DNA of 64,000 nucleotides from Rhodothermaceae bacterium (GCA_009841335.1 VXLY01000079.1:1-64000); one strand, 5' to 3'; counted from the stretch's first letter, positions 46,148 to 56,661 are shown. Numbers and translations: made by a program. Notes: generated by a model from the sequence alone, not told the origin.

Positions 46148-47986
46148 ATGCGGCGTAGAATCTTATTGATCGGCCTTGCCAGTGCGTGTATTGTGTATTT
46201 GTCCCATTATTCGTTGGCACAAACCGTCAATGGTCTGGTCTCCTCGCCTACGATTGGTGCACAGGAAACGGTGGCGTATACACTGGAGATTTCCGGGACG
46301 AACGCCAGTGATATCGTCAATCCCAGCCCACCGGCTGCGGAGGGCCTGACACTAGTTTCCCCAAATGCATCAAGGGGTACTAACATGTCCATTGTTAATG
46401 GACGCGTCTCCAGGAGTGTAAGCTATACCTGGCACTATAGACCCGAGGAGGAAGGCAGCGCGCGCATCCTCGAGGCGAACGTAACGATTGGTGACTCCAC
46501 CTTCCATACATCACCGGTTACCGTAACCGTTGTGCCACAGGCGCAACGACCGAGTCCTCAACGAAGATCTCTCTTCGGTGGGTTCAGTTTGTTCGACAAT
46601 CCGCCTGATGCTCCACCGGAAGTGACCGAACGGGATATCTTCATTCGCGCAACCCAGAGCGATCGTGAGGTTTACCTGAATGAGCAGATAGCGATTGATT
46701 ATAAGCTGTATTTCCGGCCGGGTACAATGCCTCGTAACAGTCGCCAAGCAGACTCCTGGGATGCCGAAGGCTTTTGGCGGGAAGAGTTGGATCTCGCTAC
46801 GGCCCTCACGCCCAATATGGTCGTGGAAAATGGTATTCGCTATCAAGTCATTTCAATCCGGCGTATCGCCGTGTTCCCGACGCGAGCGGGAGAACTCACC
46901 ATTGATCCCCTCAAAATTTCGACAGAGGTTCAATCCCCAGACGCAGACCCATTCAACAGTCCTTTGTTTTCACAAAGATATTCAACGGTTGAGCGAGCTT
47001 CGCCCGTGATAAATATCACGTCCAACCCGCTGCCTCCTGGTGCACCCGATGGGTTCACAGGTGCTGTCGGACAGTACACACTCCGTGCCGCGCTGAGCCG
47101 CAATACACTTGAGGTCGGTGAAGCACTACAACTCACGCTGACGATTGACGGGACTGGTAATATTGCCCTGATTGAAGCCCCACAACCTGAAATACCGGGA
47201 ATTTTTGAAATCTATGACCCCGAGGTAAGTATTTCGAAAATGGGCACTAACACCTTAATCAGTGGAAGCAAAACCTTTACCTGGCTACTGATTCCACGTT
47301 CTAACGGCACCTTCCAGATTCCTCCGGTCAAGTTCGTTTACTTTGATCCTTCACTGGCACAGTATATCGTGCGATCGAGCGACCTCAATCCCATAACCGT
47401 AACCGGCACGGCCGCAGCGGCTTCTGCCACAACTGTGACGGCTTCGGGCTTTCCCTTTGATGATATTGCAGTGCTTAAGCGGGATCCTAACTGGGTAACT
47501 GCTACCCATACCCCACTCCACCGGGGTACATGGTTCTATTTGCTACTCCTGATTCCCGTGCTCGGTGTTGGCGTTACCGCTGTGGTGAGGCGGCGGACAA
47601 CCCGTCTTGCTACGGATACCGCCTGGGCCAGGAACCAACGTGCACATCCTCTCGCCCGCAAACATCTCAAGACCGCACGAAAGCGTCTAACAGAGGGAGA
47701 TCCTGATGCATTCTATGCAGCGCTTGAACAGTCTGTACTCGGTTTTGTCGGCAATCGGCTGAATGTCCACGAGCGTGGACTCACACGTGCACAACTTGCA
47801 GATCAATTAAACAAGGCCGGTATTCGCACTGAAAGACAACGCGAGTTGATCAAATTCTTGGATACTTGTGATGCCGCACGCTTTGCTCCCATCGCCGCCG
47901 CAACCAGCCAAATGGAGGAGCACTTCGCTCAAGGTAGCCGGATTTTGAGCACCATTGCCCGCGAACTAGAATCTGTGATCTCATGA
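46148..47986 (+). CDS. batD: BatD, oxygen-tolerance protein
   Basis: 612 residues: signal peptide (LASACIVYLSHYSLAQ), several Ig-like beta domains (SPTIGAQETVAYTLEISG, ATQSDREVYLNEQIAIDYKLYF, SRNTLEVGEALQLTLTIDGTGNI), a transmembrane helix (about 458-475) and a helical cytoplasmic tail ending ..ILSTIARELESVIS. It overlaps batE by four bases. Confidence 0.93.
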   Translation: MRRRILLIGLASACIVYLSHYSLAQTVNGLVSSPTIGAQETVAYTLEISGTNASDIVNPSPPAAEGLTLVSPNASRGTNMSIVNGRVSRSVSYTWHYRPEEEGSARILEANVTIGDSTFHTSPVTVTVVPQAQRPSPQRRSLFGGFSLFDNPPDAPPEVTERDIFIRATQSDREVYLNEQIAIDYKLYFRPGTMPRNSRQADSWDAEGFWREELDLATALTPNMVVENGIRYQVISIRRIAVFPTRAGELTIDPLKISTEVQSPDADPFNSPLFSQRYSTVERASPVINITSNPLPPGAPDGFTGAVGQYTLRAALSRNTLEVGEALQLTLTIDGTGNIALIEAPQPEIPGIFEIYDPEVSISKMGTNTLISGSKTFTWLLIPRSNGTFQIPPVKFVYFDPSLAQYIVRSSDLNPITVTGTAAAASATTVTASGFPFDDIAVLKRDPNWVTATHTPLHRGTWFYLLLLIPVLGVGVTAVVRRRTTRLATDTAWARNQRAHPLARKHLKTARKRLTEGDPDAFYAALEQSVLGFVGNRLNVHERGLTRAQLADQLNKAGIRTERQRELIKFLDTCDAARFAPIAAATSQMEEHFAQGSRILSTIARELESVIS

Positions 47987-48723
47987 GGCATTGTGCTCTG
48001 TTGTTTGCTCTGATTGCAAATGTCGCGTTTGCGAATGCACAGCAACTAGAAGATGCGCTTCATCTTTTTGACGAAGCTAACGGGCTTGTTGAGTCCGGGG
48101 CCTACGCAGAAGCCATTGGCCAGTACCACGCTGTTCTGGAAACCGGCTTTACGAGCGGTGCCCTGTACCATAACCTTGCCAGTGCATATTTCCGTCTAGA
48201 TGAGATTGGTGAAGCCGTCCGTTATTATGAGCTTGCGCGACGTCTACTGGGAGATGATCCACAACTCCTGCATAACATCCAGATTGTGGAAGCCAAGATT
48301 CAGAGTCCCTTCTCCGAGCTTCCTACGCCATTCTGGCGGGCTTGGTGGTACACTTTGTTCGGCCAATACAGTGCTCTGAGGTTTCTAATCTCAGGTCTGG
48401 GGTTTTACTTGATTGCCTGCCTGTTGTACGCTCACTACATTTGGTCACAGACGCGCAATAACTGGCACAGGCGTGCACGCGCAGGAGCGCTGGGAGTTGG
48501 CCTGTTACTTCTTTTGATCGCAGCACTGGTTTCCGGTGAGCGAAGTTCTATTCAAGGCGCCGCCATTATTGAATCCACAACGCTCGTCACGGAAACCGGA
48601 AGCATTGACGTACCCGAGGGAGTAAAGGTGTCGTTTATCGAAGAAACGGATCTCGGTGCAGAGGTAAGCTTGCCTAATGGGGTACGCGGTTACGTAGACG
48701 CAAGTGTTCTCGGATTCTTCTAG
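47983..48723 (+). CDS. batE: BatE, TPR and SH3-type envelope protein
   Basis: 246 residues. Signal peptide, two TPR repeats (GAYAEAIGQYHAVLETGFTSGALYHN, LDEIGEAVRYYELARRLLGD), two transmembrane helices (about 125-145, 165-180) and a short SH3-like C-terminus (VSLPNGVRGYVDASVLGFF). It ends the bat operon. Confidence 0.9.
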   Translation: MRHCALLFALIANVAFANAQQLEDALHLFDEANGLVESGAYAEAIGQYHAVLETGFTSGALYHNLASAYFRLDEIGEAVRYYELARRLLGDDPQLLHNIQIVEAKIQSPFSELPTPFWRAWWYTLFGQYSALRFLISGLGFYLIACLLYAHYIWSQTRNNWHRRARAGALGVGLLLLLIAALVSGERSSIQGAAIIESTTLVTETGSIDVPEGVKVSFIEETDLGAEVSLPNGVRGYVDASVLGFF

Positions 48724-48885
48724 GTCCGATTGGAACCCCCAATCTTTCATCCGCCACGATTTGCGATAGAATTGCGCTCTCGAATGAATGTCTACAGATA
48801 ATCCAGGATACCGTGGTCAGTGTCTGTTCCGTAGAACCACTGACAAATCAAGCGTACCCAGAAGCCTCAGTATGTGCTCGAGAGG

Positions 48886-50253
48886 CTAAGCAGGCAATTG
48901 GTCTTGCGTGGCATCCAATGCCTCACACAGCGCAGTCAACAGGAATTCCACGTCATCTTCCGTAAGAATAAGCGGCGGCGAAATCCCCAATGTGTCTCCC
49001 ATGGCCCGGAGAATCAAACCACGGTTTATTGCCTCTGCCCGAAGTTTTGTCCCCATTCCGAGCGATGACGGGAACTGGTCACGTGTGCGCTTATCTGCAA
49101 CGAGTTCTACACCTGCCACCAATCCTCTCCCACGTACCTCCCCAACAAGTGGATGAGGGGCAACACGATCCCGCAAACCTTCATGAAGCAGTGCACCAAC
49201 AGTGCGCACATGCTTCAGAATATTCCTCTCTTCATAGATTTTCAGGCACTCAAGGGCTACAGCAGCAGAAACAGGATGCCCGGTATAAGTCATCCCATGA
49301 GCAAAAACACCAACCTGATCACTCCCTGACTCTAACGCGTCATAAACTCTCTGATTGACCATGACCGCGGAAATCGGCAAATAGGAAGCGGAGAGAGCCT
49401 TGGCTGTTACCAGTATGTCCGGCTCCATGCCGACAGTCTGACTGCCCCACATATTTCCGGTCCGACCGAACCCGCATATTACCTCATCAGCTACCAATAA
49501 TACATCGTGCTTTTTCAGAACATGCTGAATCGCTTTGATATAACCTTTTGGGGGAACAATCACACCTCCCACCCCCATGATTGGCTCGGCAAAGAATGCC
49601 GCTACCGTCTCTGGACCCTCCAGGGTGATCAGTTCGTCTAGCTCCGAAGCCAATCTAGCCCCAAACGACTCCTCCGACTCACCTTCATGTGCACACCGGT
49701 AGTAATGTGGTTTGGCTGTATGCAAAAACCCTGGAAGCGGAAGATCGAATAGTTTGTGGTTTTTTGGTAGTCCAGTTAGACTTGAAGAAGCAATCAATGA
49801 GCCATGGTATGCGTCCCGACGGGCAATTATCTTTTTCTTCTTTACGCGTCCCAGTGCGTTATTGAAGAACCAGATCATTTTCACGGCTGAATCAACTGCC
49901 TCCGACCCTGAGTTTGCAAAAAATACTTTAGCCATAGGCACCGGAGCTATACGGAGTAGCTCCTCTGCCAAGGCAACACCAGGCGGATGGCTTGCCGACG
50001 CAAACATATGCATGAATGGCAGTTCCTGGAACTGCCGATAGGCTGCATCCGCTAGCCGACTCTCACTAAATCCGAGCGAAGCTGACCACAAACCTGCCAC
50101 ACCCTCCAGATAACGATTCCCGTGCTCATCAAATACCCACACACCCTCTCCGCGGGTAAATACCATGGGATTGTGGGTACCCAATGACGTAAAGGGATGC
50201 AGAACCGAAGCACGATCCTGAGCCGAAATTGCACTGGAAGCAGACTCTGGCAT
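48886..50253 (-). CDS. Class III (omega-)aminotransferase
   Basis: 455 residues from the ATG at 50253. PLP-dependent subclass III fold: FFANSGSEAVDSAVK (phosphate loop), YHGS in the Tyr-His pair, FAEPIMGVGGVIVPP, ADEVICGFGRTG, and the PLP lysine in ILVTAKALSASYLPIS. Such enzymes use beta-alanine, putrescine or similar amines with pyruvate; the true substrate cannot be read. It faces away from the STAS gene. Confidence 0.93.
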   Translation of the reverse strand: MPESASSAISAQDRASVLHPFTSLGTHNPMVFTRGEGVWVFDEHGNRYLEGVAGLWSASLGFSESRLADAAYRQFQELPFMHMFASASHPPGVALAEELLRIAPVPMAKVFFANSGSEAVDSAVKMIWFFNNALGRVKKKKIIARRDAYHGSLIASSSLTGLPKNHKLFDLPLPGFLHTAKPHYYRCAHEGESEESFGARLASELDELITLEGPETVAAFFAEPIMGVGGVIVPPKGYIKAIQHVLKKHDVLLVADEVICGFGRTGNMWGSQTVGMEPDILVTAKALSASYLPISAVMVNQRVYDALESGSDQVGVFAHGMTYTGHPVSAAVALECLKIYEERNILKHVRTVGALLHEGLRDRVAPHPLVGEVRGRGLVAGVELVADKRTRDQFPSSLGMGTKLRAEAINRGLILRAMGDTLGISPPLILTEDDVEFLLTALCEALDATQDQLPA

Positions 50254-50348
50254 GACTATGACCAATAGCTTATGATTCTCAAATACTCCCGCCCCTCATA
50301 ACACTAAACAACGAGTGCTTTGGAGCGTACCGCTGTGAACCGGAGAGT

Positions 50349-50684
50349 TCAGCTCTTGGACCGTGCCTCCTCCAGCGTCCCGTAGACACTTACAATCTGA
50401 TCAAATCCACTGATCTCAAATACCTCCCGTACTGCAAAAGACAAACCACAAACAGAAAAGGATTTGGGAGGCCTGAATGCTTTCGCCAGCTCGAGAACAA
50501 CTCGCAAGCCTGCACTGCTGATGAAGTTTACCTTGCTGAACTCCAGGATGAGTACACGATCCTCATCCGTCGTGCCCTCAAGGATAGATTGCTTGAAGAG
50601 AGCAGTGTTCGAACTATCAATCCTGCCATCCAGAATCGCAGCCTTAGCGTCGTTTTCGCTGTTCCAGGTAACCCTTAGAGACAT
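50349..50684 (-). CDS. STAS-domain protein, anti-anti-sigma factor type
   Basis: 111 residues with the STAS core and the phosphorylatable serine in ISSAGLRVVLELAKAF (SpoIIAA type). It would be controlled by a serine kinase and phosphatase partner, neither in the window. It is divergent from dnaX. Confidence 0.88.
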   Translation of the reverse strand: MSLRVTWNSENDAKAAILDGRIDSSNTALFKQSILEGTTDEDRVLILEFSKVNFISSAGLRVVLELAKAFRPPKSFSVCGLSFAVREVFEISGFDQIVSVYGTLEEARSKS

Positions 50685-50863
50685 GAAATTTACCCCAATT
50701 CTTGTTTAATAAGACAAAACACAAGCCTACAACGTCGCGTAAAGCAACTTTCCCAGCGCTGTAAACATCACAATAAGGCTCGATTTTCGTCCGAACCCCT
50801 TAGAAACACTTTTGTTGCATTGTGGGAAGGCCTGCCCCGTGTATAACGCAGTCACATCAGTTC

Positions 50864-52678
50864 ATGGCGTCATCGCAGTACTTAGTCACCGCCCGTAAAT
50901 ACCGTCCGCAAGTCTTTGAAGACCTCGTGGCGCAGTCACATGTGGTCCAGACACTGATAAATGCCCTCAAACTGGGACGGCTAGCCCATGCTTACCTCTT
51001 TACCGGGCCTCGCGGCGTTGGAAAAACAACTGCAGCCAGAATCCTGGCGAAGGCCATTAACTGCACGGAGAAGTCCGGCGGAGAAGTCGAACCCTGCCTA
51101 AATTGCGACTCCTGTAAAGACTTCGAAACACAGCGAAGTCTGAATATCTTTGAGATAGACGCGGCCTCCAACAATCGCGTGGAGGATATCCGCGAGTTGC
51201 GCGAAAATGTTCGTGTCCCACCACAAGGAGGGCGTCGCAAGGTGTATATCATTGATGAAGTACACATGCTCACCACTGCGGCCTTTAATGCACTCCTGAA
51301 AACATTGGAGGAACCTCCACCACACGTACTCTTTATTTTTGCAACCACAGAGCCGCATAAGGTTCTTCCGACTATCCTGTCCCGCTGCCAGCGCTTTGAT
51401 TTTCGGCGTATTCCAACAAAAGATATTGTTGATCATCTCAGTAAAATCTGCAAGAGTGAAGGGGTCACCGCAGATGAAGATGCGCTCCATCTCATTGCTA
51501 ACAAAGGAGATGGTGCCCTGCGCGATGCACTCAGCGTCTTTGATCAGGCTGTGGCACTCTGTGGATCAAATCTTAAGTACTCCACTTTGGCCGGTGCACT
51601 GCGTGTGGTGGACATAGAACTGTATTTCGAGGCCACACGGTACATAGCGCAGCGGGAAGCGGGCCTTATGCTCAGCCTCACCGAAAGAATCATGTCGGAT
51701 GGACACGATGTGAGAGAGTTTTTCAGCGGTCTGGCAGAACATGTACGTAACCTGTTGATTGCCGTTACGCTAGGTACGGATGCCCTGATTGATGTTAGTA
51801 AAAGGCTGCGTGCACGGTATGTGGAAGCTGCCGAGGAGTTCACCGAAACCGTGCTGCTCCGCATCCTGATGGTCATAGATGAAACCCAGAGCAGGCTGCC
51901 AACTTCTACGTCTCCCCGTCTGGCAGTAGAGCTGGCCATGATCAAGATGGTACGAATGGGGGATAGCGTCGATCTTTCGGACGCCTTGGCACAGATTCGC
52001 CGCCTGGAGCGTATGGTGCAGCATACACCTGTGCAGCGGCCGGCTACCGCAACTGCGATGCCGCCGCCCACACAAAACACGCCTCCTCCCAGACACACTC
52101 CCCCCTCTGGAACTAAACCCGCCCCGTCTCCCCGCAATGCCGGCACTACTTCGGACACCCAACATATTAGTGCCCCACAGTCGCATGCCATTGGAGGCGA
52201 ATCCGTCCTGGATCGCCATCGACGAAAAAAAACCACCCCCGAGCAAACACACCACTCTCCCGTTCAACCACAGCAGGAAAAATCTCAGCCCGATCAAATT
52301 CCCCAGCCAGGCCTCCAGGAGGCTTGGTCGCAGGTCCTGACAGTCCTGGCCAAACATAACAATGTACAAGGCGTCCAGACCATGATGGACTCTCGTGCCA
52401 TAAACACGTCTGGCAATACCCTGAAGGTCGCAGTTGCCAACGATATTGTCAGGGGCGTTGCAAGAGATGCAAATATGCTGGAAGCCATTAAAAAATCCAT
52501 GCAGACAATTTCCGTCCTTAACGGCCTTGAAGTCGATTTCGTCGTTAGACCGGAGCTCTTTCCATCAATGAACCCCGATTGGAATGCCGAAATAGAAAAA
52601 CTGAAGAAGCAATTCCCCAGCCTACGACTGCTCACCGAAGCCCTTGACCTTCACCTGGCAAATAATCCCACGCCCTAA
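50864..52678 (+). CDS. dnaX: DNA polymerase III tau/gamma subunit
   Basis: 604 residues from the ATG at 50864 (the earlier frame adds 14 non-family residues). Walker A GPRGVGKTTAAR, four cysteines in a zinc module (CTEKSGGEVEPCLNCDSC), DEVHMLT and the sensor TTEPHKVLPTILSRCQRFDF. After the AAA+ part there is a proline-rich linker (about 400-480) and a tau-type end. A ribosomal frameshift signal is not evident. It starts the dnaX-ybaB-recR unit. Confidence 0.96.
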   Translation: MASSQYLVTARKYRPQVFEDLVAQSHVVQTLINALKLGRLAHAYLFTGPRGVGKTTAARILAKAINCTEKSGGEVEPCLNCDSCKDFETQRSLNIFEIDAASNNRVEDIRELRENVRVPPQGGRRKVYIIDEVHMLTTAAFNALLKTLEEPPPHVLFIFATTEPHKVLPTILSRCQRFDFRRIPTKDIVDHLSKICKSEGVTADEDALHLIANKGDGALRDALSVFDQAVALCGSNLKYSTLAGALRVVDIELYFEATRYIAQREAGLMLSLTERIMSDGHDVREFFSGLAEHVRNLLIAVTLGTDALIDVSKRLRARYVEAAEEFTETVLLRILMVIDETQSRLPTSTSPRLAVELAMIKMVRMGDSVDLSDALAQIRRLERMVQHTPVQRPATATAMPPPTQNTPPPRHTPPSGTKPAPSPRNAGTTSDTQHISAPQSHAIGGESVLDRHRRKKTTPEQTHHSPVQPQQEKSQPDQIPQPGLQEAWSQVLTVLAKHNNVQGVQTMMDSRAINTSGNTLKVAVANDIVRGVARDANMLEAIKKSMQTISVLNGLEVDFVVRPELFPSMNPDWNAEIEKLKKQFPSLRLLTEALDLHLANNPTP

Positions 52679-52692
52679 GCAACAATACAACC

Positions 52693-53013
52693 ATGTCAAA
52701 TATTTTCAAAAAAATGGCCGAAATGCAAAAACAGATGGCCAGTGTACAAGAAATGGTCGGCCGGATCACAGCCACCTCGGAAGCCGGAGGTGGAATGATC
52801 AAGGTGACTGCCACCGGATCCCAGCGCATTGTCAAGGTTGAGCTAGATCCCGATATCGTTGATCCGGAGGATATAGAAATGCTGCAGGACCTCATCATAG
52901 CAGGCGTAAACAAAGCCCTTGAAGAAGCTGGCGAAGCTGCACAGAACGAACTCCGAGATCAGGCCGGAAACTTTCTCCCGAAAAATATGGATCTCTCCAA
53001 GTTTGGACTCTGA
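52693..53013 (+). CDS. ybaB: YbaB/EbfC nucleoid-associated protein
   Basis: 106 residues: MSNIFKKMAEMQKQMASVQEMVG helical start, ATSEAGGGMIKVTATGSQ, and the GVNKALEEAGEAAQNEL helix. It binds DNA and is commonly found between dnaX and recR, as here. Confidence 0.95.
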   Translation: MSNIFKKMAEMQKQMASVQEMVGRITATSEAGGGMIKVTATGSQRIVKVELDPDIVDPEDIEMLQDLIIAGVNKALEEAGEAAQNELRDQAGNFLPKNMDLSKFGL

Positions 53014-53016
53014 GTT

Positions 53017-53631
53017 ATGCAATTCGCCTCAGAATCGGTGGAAATACTGATTGAGCAATTCTCGAAGCTCCCCACTATCGGCCGTAAGAGTGCGCGGCGA
53101 CTGGCTGCACATGTTCTCAAAATGCCGAAAAAAGAAGTGTCCCAACTTGCAACTGCACTGCTTGAGGTTAAAGAACGAGTACGCGCCTGTCGAATCTGCC
53201 GGAACATAACGGATACGGAGATCTGCATCATATGTAGTTCCAGCAAACGGGCCGTAGAAATGATTTGTGTCGTACAGGATCCCGAGGACATTCTAGCACT
53301 CGAGCGCACGGGCGAGTATCGTGGTACATATCACGTCCTGGGCGGAGTGATCTCACCACTGGACGGGGTTGGTCCAGATGATTTGAATATCCGTTCCTTA
53401 CTTGAACGCATTGGAAAACCGGACTCGGAGATTTCCGAGATAATCCTGGCGATAAGCCCCACCGTGGAAGGAGATACGACTGCTTTCTACTTAGCCCAGT
53501 TGCTGGAGCCCTTCGGGATAAGGATTACGCGCCTTGCCCGGGGAATCCCTGTTGGCCTCACCCTAACCTATGCGGACGAAGCTACACTATCCCGAGCTAT
53601 TGCCGGGCGTGACGTTATGTCGGAACCATGA
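53017..53631 (+). CDS. recR: Recombination protein RecR
   Basis: 204 residues: helix-hairpin-helix start [15 protein letters not shown], the four-cysteine zinc finger [16 protein letters not shown], and a Toprim domain ([26 protein letters not shown]). It works with RecF and RecO in gap repair. It overlaps the convergent symporter gene by about 45 bases at the 3' end. Confidence 0.96.
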   Translation: MQFASESVEILIEQFSKLPTIGRKSARRLAAHVLKMPKKEVSQLATALLEVKERVRACRICRNITDTEICIICSSSKRAVEMICVVQDPEDILALERTGEYRGTYHVLGGVISPLDGVGPDDLNIRSLLERIGKPDSEISEIILAISPTVEGDTTAFYLAQLLEPFGIRITRLARGIPVGLTLTYADEATLSRAIAGRDVMSEP

Positions 53632-55260
53632 AAAAAGCATACCAACGGAAAATACCGTCACAGCTCCAACCACATTGTGCCATAAAAAGGAGACCTCCGG
53701 CGCCAAAAAATTGACTGCTGCAACAGCCCCCATCCCCGCAATCAGTCCGTAAAAGGCCCCCACACCACGCCCGGCAGGGACCATTGCAAGAATAAAGACT
53801 CCCAAGATTGAACCATAGAAGAAAGAACCAAACCGATTCACAACCTCAATCAACGAGCCCAGGGTCACCGCAAAAGTAGCCACAAAACATGCAAATATCC
53901 CCCAGAAACCTGTGGCTAGTTTACTGACCCAGAGCATGTGACGCTCAGGAGCATCCGGGCGAATCCATCGCCGATAAAAATCAATTACTGTTGCCGTAGA
54001 AAGTGAATTGAGTTCGGAAGAGATACTGGACATGGCAGCAGCCATTATCGCCGCAATGAAGAGCCCGGTCAATCCCAAGGGAAGAATATCCAGGGCGAAG
54101 CGCGGCATGATATAATTCACATCTCTGACGGATTCCTCCCCGGTAGCTTCGCGTACGAGATTAAGTGCATCGTTACGCAAGTTACCTACGTTGCTCTCAT
54201 GTGCTTCCAGCCGCTCGGCTGCACCTGGCAAGCCCGCAGCAACCTCCTCGGCAGCGGCTGCTCGCGCCGTAAACTCTGTGCCGTATTGACTTTCCAGTTC
54301 GGCATACTCCTGCGGAGCGTGATTGCGCACCGCAGCTTCATGCGCCGGATTGTACAGGAGGGGAGGTGCCTGAAATAAATAGAAAACAAATACCAGAACC
54401 CCAATGAGCAATACCAGAGACTGAAGTGGAATTTTCCAGTAGGCGCTCATCAGAAGGGAGCGTCGCGCCTCTACGACCGAACGGGCCGCCAAGTAGCGCT
54501 GCACCTGACTCTGGTCTGTCCCGAAATAGGACAACATCAAGAACGTTCCTCCCAGAAGTCCAGACCAGAATGTGTATGTTTCGTTAAGAGTGAATGAAAA
54601 ATCAAATACTTGAAGCCTGCCGGTAGCCCCGGCAATCTGAAGAGCATCGTGAGGGTTCACCGGCATCTTTACAAGAAGAACAACCACGACAGCTGCCAGA
54701 GAAAGTACTATCAGCACCATTTGCTTCACATCCGCCCATGCCACTGCCTGAATACCGCCAAACATCGTGTACAGTACCGTAGGGATTCCAATCACGGCTA
54801 CACTTAGCGTAAGATCCCACCCAAACACTGCCGCCATAACCACAGCCGGTGCGGCTAGTATGGTCCCGCAACTCATACCGCGGGACATCAAAAAAAGAAA
54901 ACTGGTAAGCGACCGTGTCCCGGGTCCAAAACGCTTCTCCAAATACTCGTACGCCGTGTACACTCCGCTCCGATGCAGAAACGGCACCAGCGTAACCCCC
55001 AGGATCACCATAGCCAAGGGAAGACCAAAGTAAAACTGAATAAAGCGGATACCATCGGTCGCGCCTTGGCCTGTGGTCCCGATCATAGTCACGGCAGAGA
55101 GCTGTGTGGCCATGACCGAAAGTCCAACGGCCCACCAAGGAAGACTCTGGTTTGCCAGAAAATATCCTTTGAGGCGATCAGTGTCTCTAGAACGACGAAG
55201 CCCGTCCCATAGGACGTAGGCGAGATACGCCGCCACAATGAACCAATTAATCGGATGCAT
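53587..55260 (-). CDS. Sodium:solute symporter (SSS/SGLT family)
   Basis: 557 residues with about 13 hydrophobic segments. Family markers are [24 protein letters not shown]-like segments, [16 protein letters not shown] (sodium site region) and [17 protein letters not shown]. Between about 310 and 370 it carries a soluble Ala/Glu-rich insert ([18 protein letters not shown]..). The substrate could be a sugar, sialic acid or carboxylate. A 38-codon membrane microprotein gene lies directly upstream. Confidence 0.93.
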   Translation of the reverse strand: MHPINWFIVAAYLAYVLWDGLRRSRDTDRLKGYFLANQSLPWWAVGLSVMATQLSAVTMIGTTGQGATDGIRFIQFYFGLPLAMVILGVTLVPFLHRSGVYTAYEYLEKRFGPGTRSLTSFLFLMSRGMSCGTILAAPAVVMAAVFGWDLTLSVAVIGIPTVLYTMFGGIQAVAWADVKQMVLIVLSLAAVVVVLLVKMPVNPHDALQIAGATGRLQVFDFSFTLNETYTFWSGLLGGTFLMLSYFGTDQSQVQRYLAARSVVEARRSLLMSAYWKIPLQSLVLLIGVLVFVFYLFQAPPLLYNPAHEAAVRNHAPQEYAELESQYGTEFTARAAAAEEVAAGLPGAAERLEAHESNVGNLRNDALNLVREATGEESVRDVNYIMPRFALDILPLGLTGLFIAAIMAAAMSSISSELNSLSTATVIDFYRRWIRPDAPERHMLWVSKLATGFWGIFACFVATFAVTLGSLIEVVNRFGSFFYGSILGVFILAMVPAGRGVGAFYGLIAGMGAVAAVNFLAPEVSFLWHNVVGAVTVFSVGMLFSWFRHNVTPGNSSG

Positions 55261-55263
55261 TAC

Positions 55264-55380
55264 TTAGTTGTAGATTGCGTGCAAAAGCCACAGAATCAAC
55301 ATTATTATCCCTTGAGCGGCAAAGACGCGAATCAGCGTATGAATATATGATTCGGAAGATTTTTGATCCAATTCGGTCAT
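55264..55380 (-). CDS. 38-residue membrane microprotein upstream of the symporter
   Basis: From the ATG at 55380: a polar start (MTELDQKSSESYIHTLIR), one transmembrane helix (VFAAQGIIMLILWLLHAIYN) and stop. It ends three bases before the symporter start. Small subunits upstream of SSS symporters are known (for example YhdT with PanF, DUF4212 with acetate-type symporters), but I do not recognise this one. It is likely a symporter accessory subunit, by position. Confidence 0.7.
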   Translation of the reverse strand: MTELDQKSSESYIHTLIRVFAAQGIIMLILWLLHAIYN

Positions 55381-55397
55381 ATGAATTTACTTGCTAT

Positions 55398-56045
55398 TTA
55401 CCGATCCCCATAGGCCTGCAGTGCAGTTCCGCTAAGTGCCGCTGCAGATTCGGAGCATAGCTGGATTGCTAGCTCAATCAGGTCATCAGCACGAACACCT
55501 GTACCTGTGCTTTTGCCATATCGGATGATTGACGGCGCAAGAGCGTACGTGCGCAGTACAGGATATTCCGCCGCAACCGCCTCAACTAGCCGTAGTAACC
55601 CCGCTTTGCTTGCAGCATAAGCCCCTCCGCGCGCCAAAGCCGCTTCAAGGCCTGAACGAGCACATATGCCCACTAGTGTCCCTCCTTCCGGGAGCATGTG
55701 TCGGGCTGCTTCTCGAAAGCACAAAAAACTGGACGTAAGATTCACACGCATCATGCGCTCCCAATCTTCCAGTCTAGTGTCCAGCAGAGGCCACTCATTC
55801 CACATCCCAACCGCATGCACCAAAACATCAATACGACCATACTGATCCTTTATACGGGCAAAAGCATCTGTGACCTCGGCTTCCTTAGTCAGGTCCAGGG
55901 CTAATTGTGTAGTATCCACACGTCCAATAGACACCACACATGCTCCGATCTCTCCAAAACGTGCAACCAGGCGCTGACCTAATCGACCGCCCGCACCTGT
56001 TATGACCACTGTCTTATCCTGTAAATGCGAATTGTTACAACTCAT
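55398..56045 (-). CDS. Short-chain dehydrogenase/reductase
   Basis: 215 residues, classical SDR. NAD(P) motif TGAGGRLG at about 16-23, VHAVGM for the NNAG-like motif, catalytic serine in ICARSG, and YxxxK in GAYAASKAG. The C-terminus lacks a long substrate loop. The gene overlaps the upstream NTF2-like lipoprotein by four bases. The substrate is unknown. Confidence 0.9.
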   Translation of the reverse strand: MSCNNSHLQDKTVVITGAGGRLGQRLVARFGEIGACVVSIGRVDTTQLALDLTKEAEVTDAFARIKDQYGRIDVLVHAVGMWNEWPLLDTRLEDWERMMRVNLTSSFLCFREAARHMLPEGGTLVGICARSGLEAALARGGAYAASKAGLLRLVEAVAAEYPVLRTYALAPSIIRYGKSTGTGVRADDLIELAIQLCSESAAALSGTALQAYGDR

Positions 56046-56527
56046 TCGATACTATCGTGTACATCATCAGGGATCTGGTCCGCAGAAGTATGGTCATGAA
56101 CGATACGCCAACCTCCTTCGGTATAATCAAGAATCAGTGTGAAGAGCCCGGTAGGTTGATCATTTTCCCGCTCCAAAGCATAAGCACCAAAGACCATGGC
56201 ATGTTTGTCGCTAAGCATACGAATTTCTCGAAGATCAAACGTTAACGTACCCATCGCTGCACGATCGGGATATACGCGGTGGTACCTCTCCAGCGTTGAC
56301 TGCCAGCCCCGAATCTCCCCACTTGATCCTGCAAAGCGTAAACTGTCGCTATTCAGATAGCCCTGCATAAAAGTCTCAATATCTCCCGCATTCCATGCGT
56401 CCTGCTGCATCAGAAGTACTTCGCGAATTGCGTCCTCCTGCGGAGGTGCACAACCCATAAGTAAGCCCGTAAGAAGGATCGAGCTACAAGAAAACACTTT
56501 CAATGGTCTGAACATGGTTTTCAACAT
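56042..56527 (-). CDS. NTF2-like (DUF4440/SnoaL) lipoprotein
   Basis: 161 residues from the ATG at 56527. Lipoprotein signal (SSILLTGLLMGC). The rest is a cone-fold NTF2-like domain: QQDAWNAGDIETFMQGYLNSDSLRF, GWQSTLERYHRVYPD and the final GGWRIVHDHTSAD. Family members are enzymes or binding proteins; no function is assigned. It is translationally coupled (ATGA overlap) to the SDR downstream and divergent from sprA. Confidence 0.88.
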   Translation of the reverse strand: MLKTMFRPLKVFSCSSILLTGLLMGCAPPQEDAIREVLLMQQDAWNAGDIETFMQGYLNSDSLRFAGSSGEIRGWQSTLERYHRVYPDRAAMGTLTFDLREIRMLSDKHAMVFGAYALERENDQPTGLFTLILDYTEGGWRIVHDHTSADQIPDDVHDSIE

Positions 56528-56661
56528 TGCGTTGCACGTGTTTAATTCGTCATCCGCCTTTAACGTACAAAAAAAGGACCTGCATATCAGCAACTACCGA
56601 TACGAGCACTGAGGATTTAAGGTCGAGTAAACAGTAAATAGACGCTCGTCAGCAGGACCGA

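Noticed and set aside
45698-46220. Minus-strand frames rich in Leu and Phe opposite batC
   Set aside because: They are the mirror image of the Gln/Glu-rich tract, which gives apparent hydrophobic runs on the other strand.
55275-55460. Plus-strand frame opposite the microprotein and SDR end
   Set aside because: The minus-strand microprotein fits spacing and membrane-helix logic; the plus frame has no such support.
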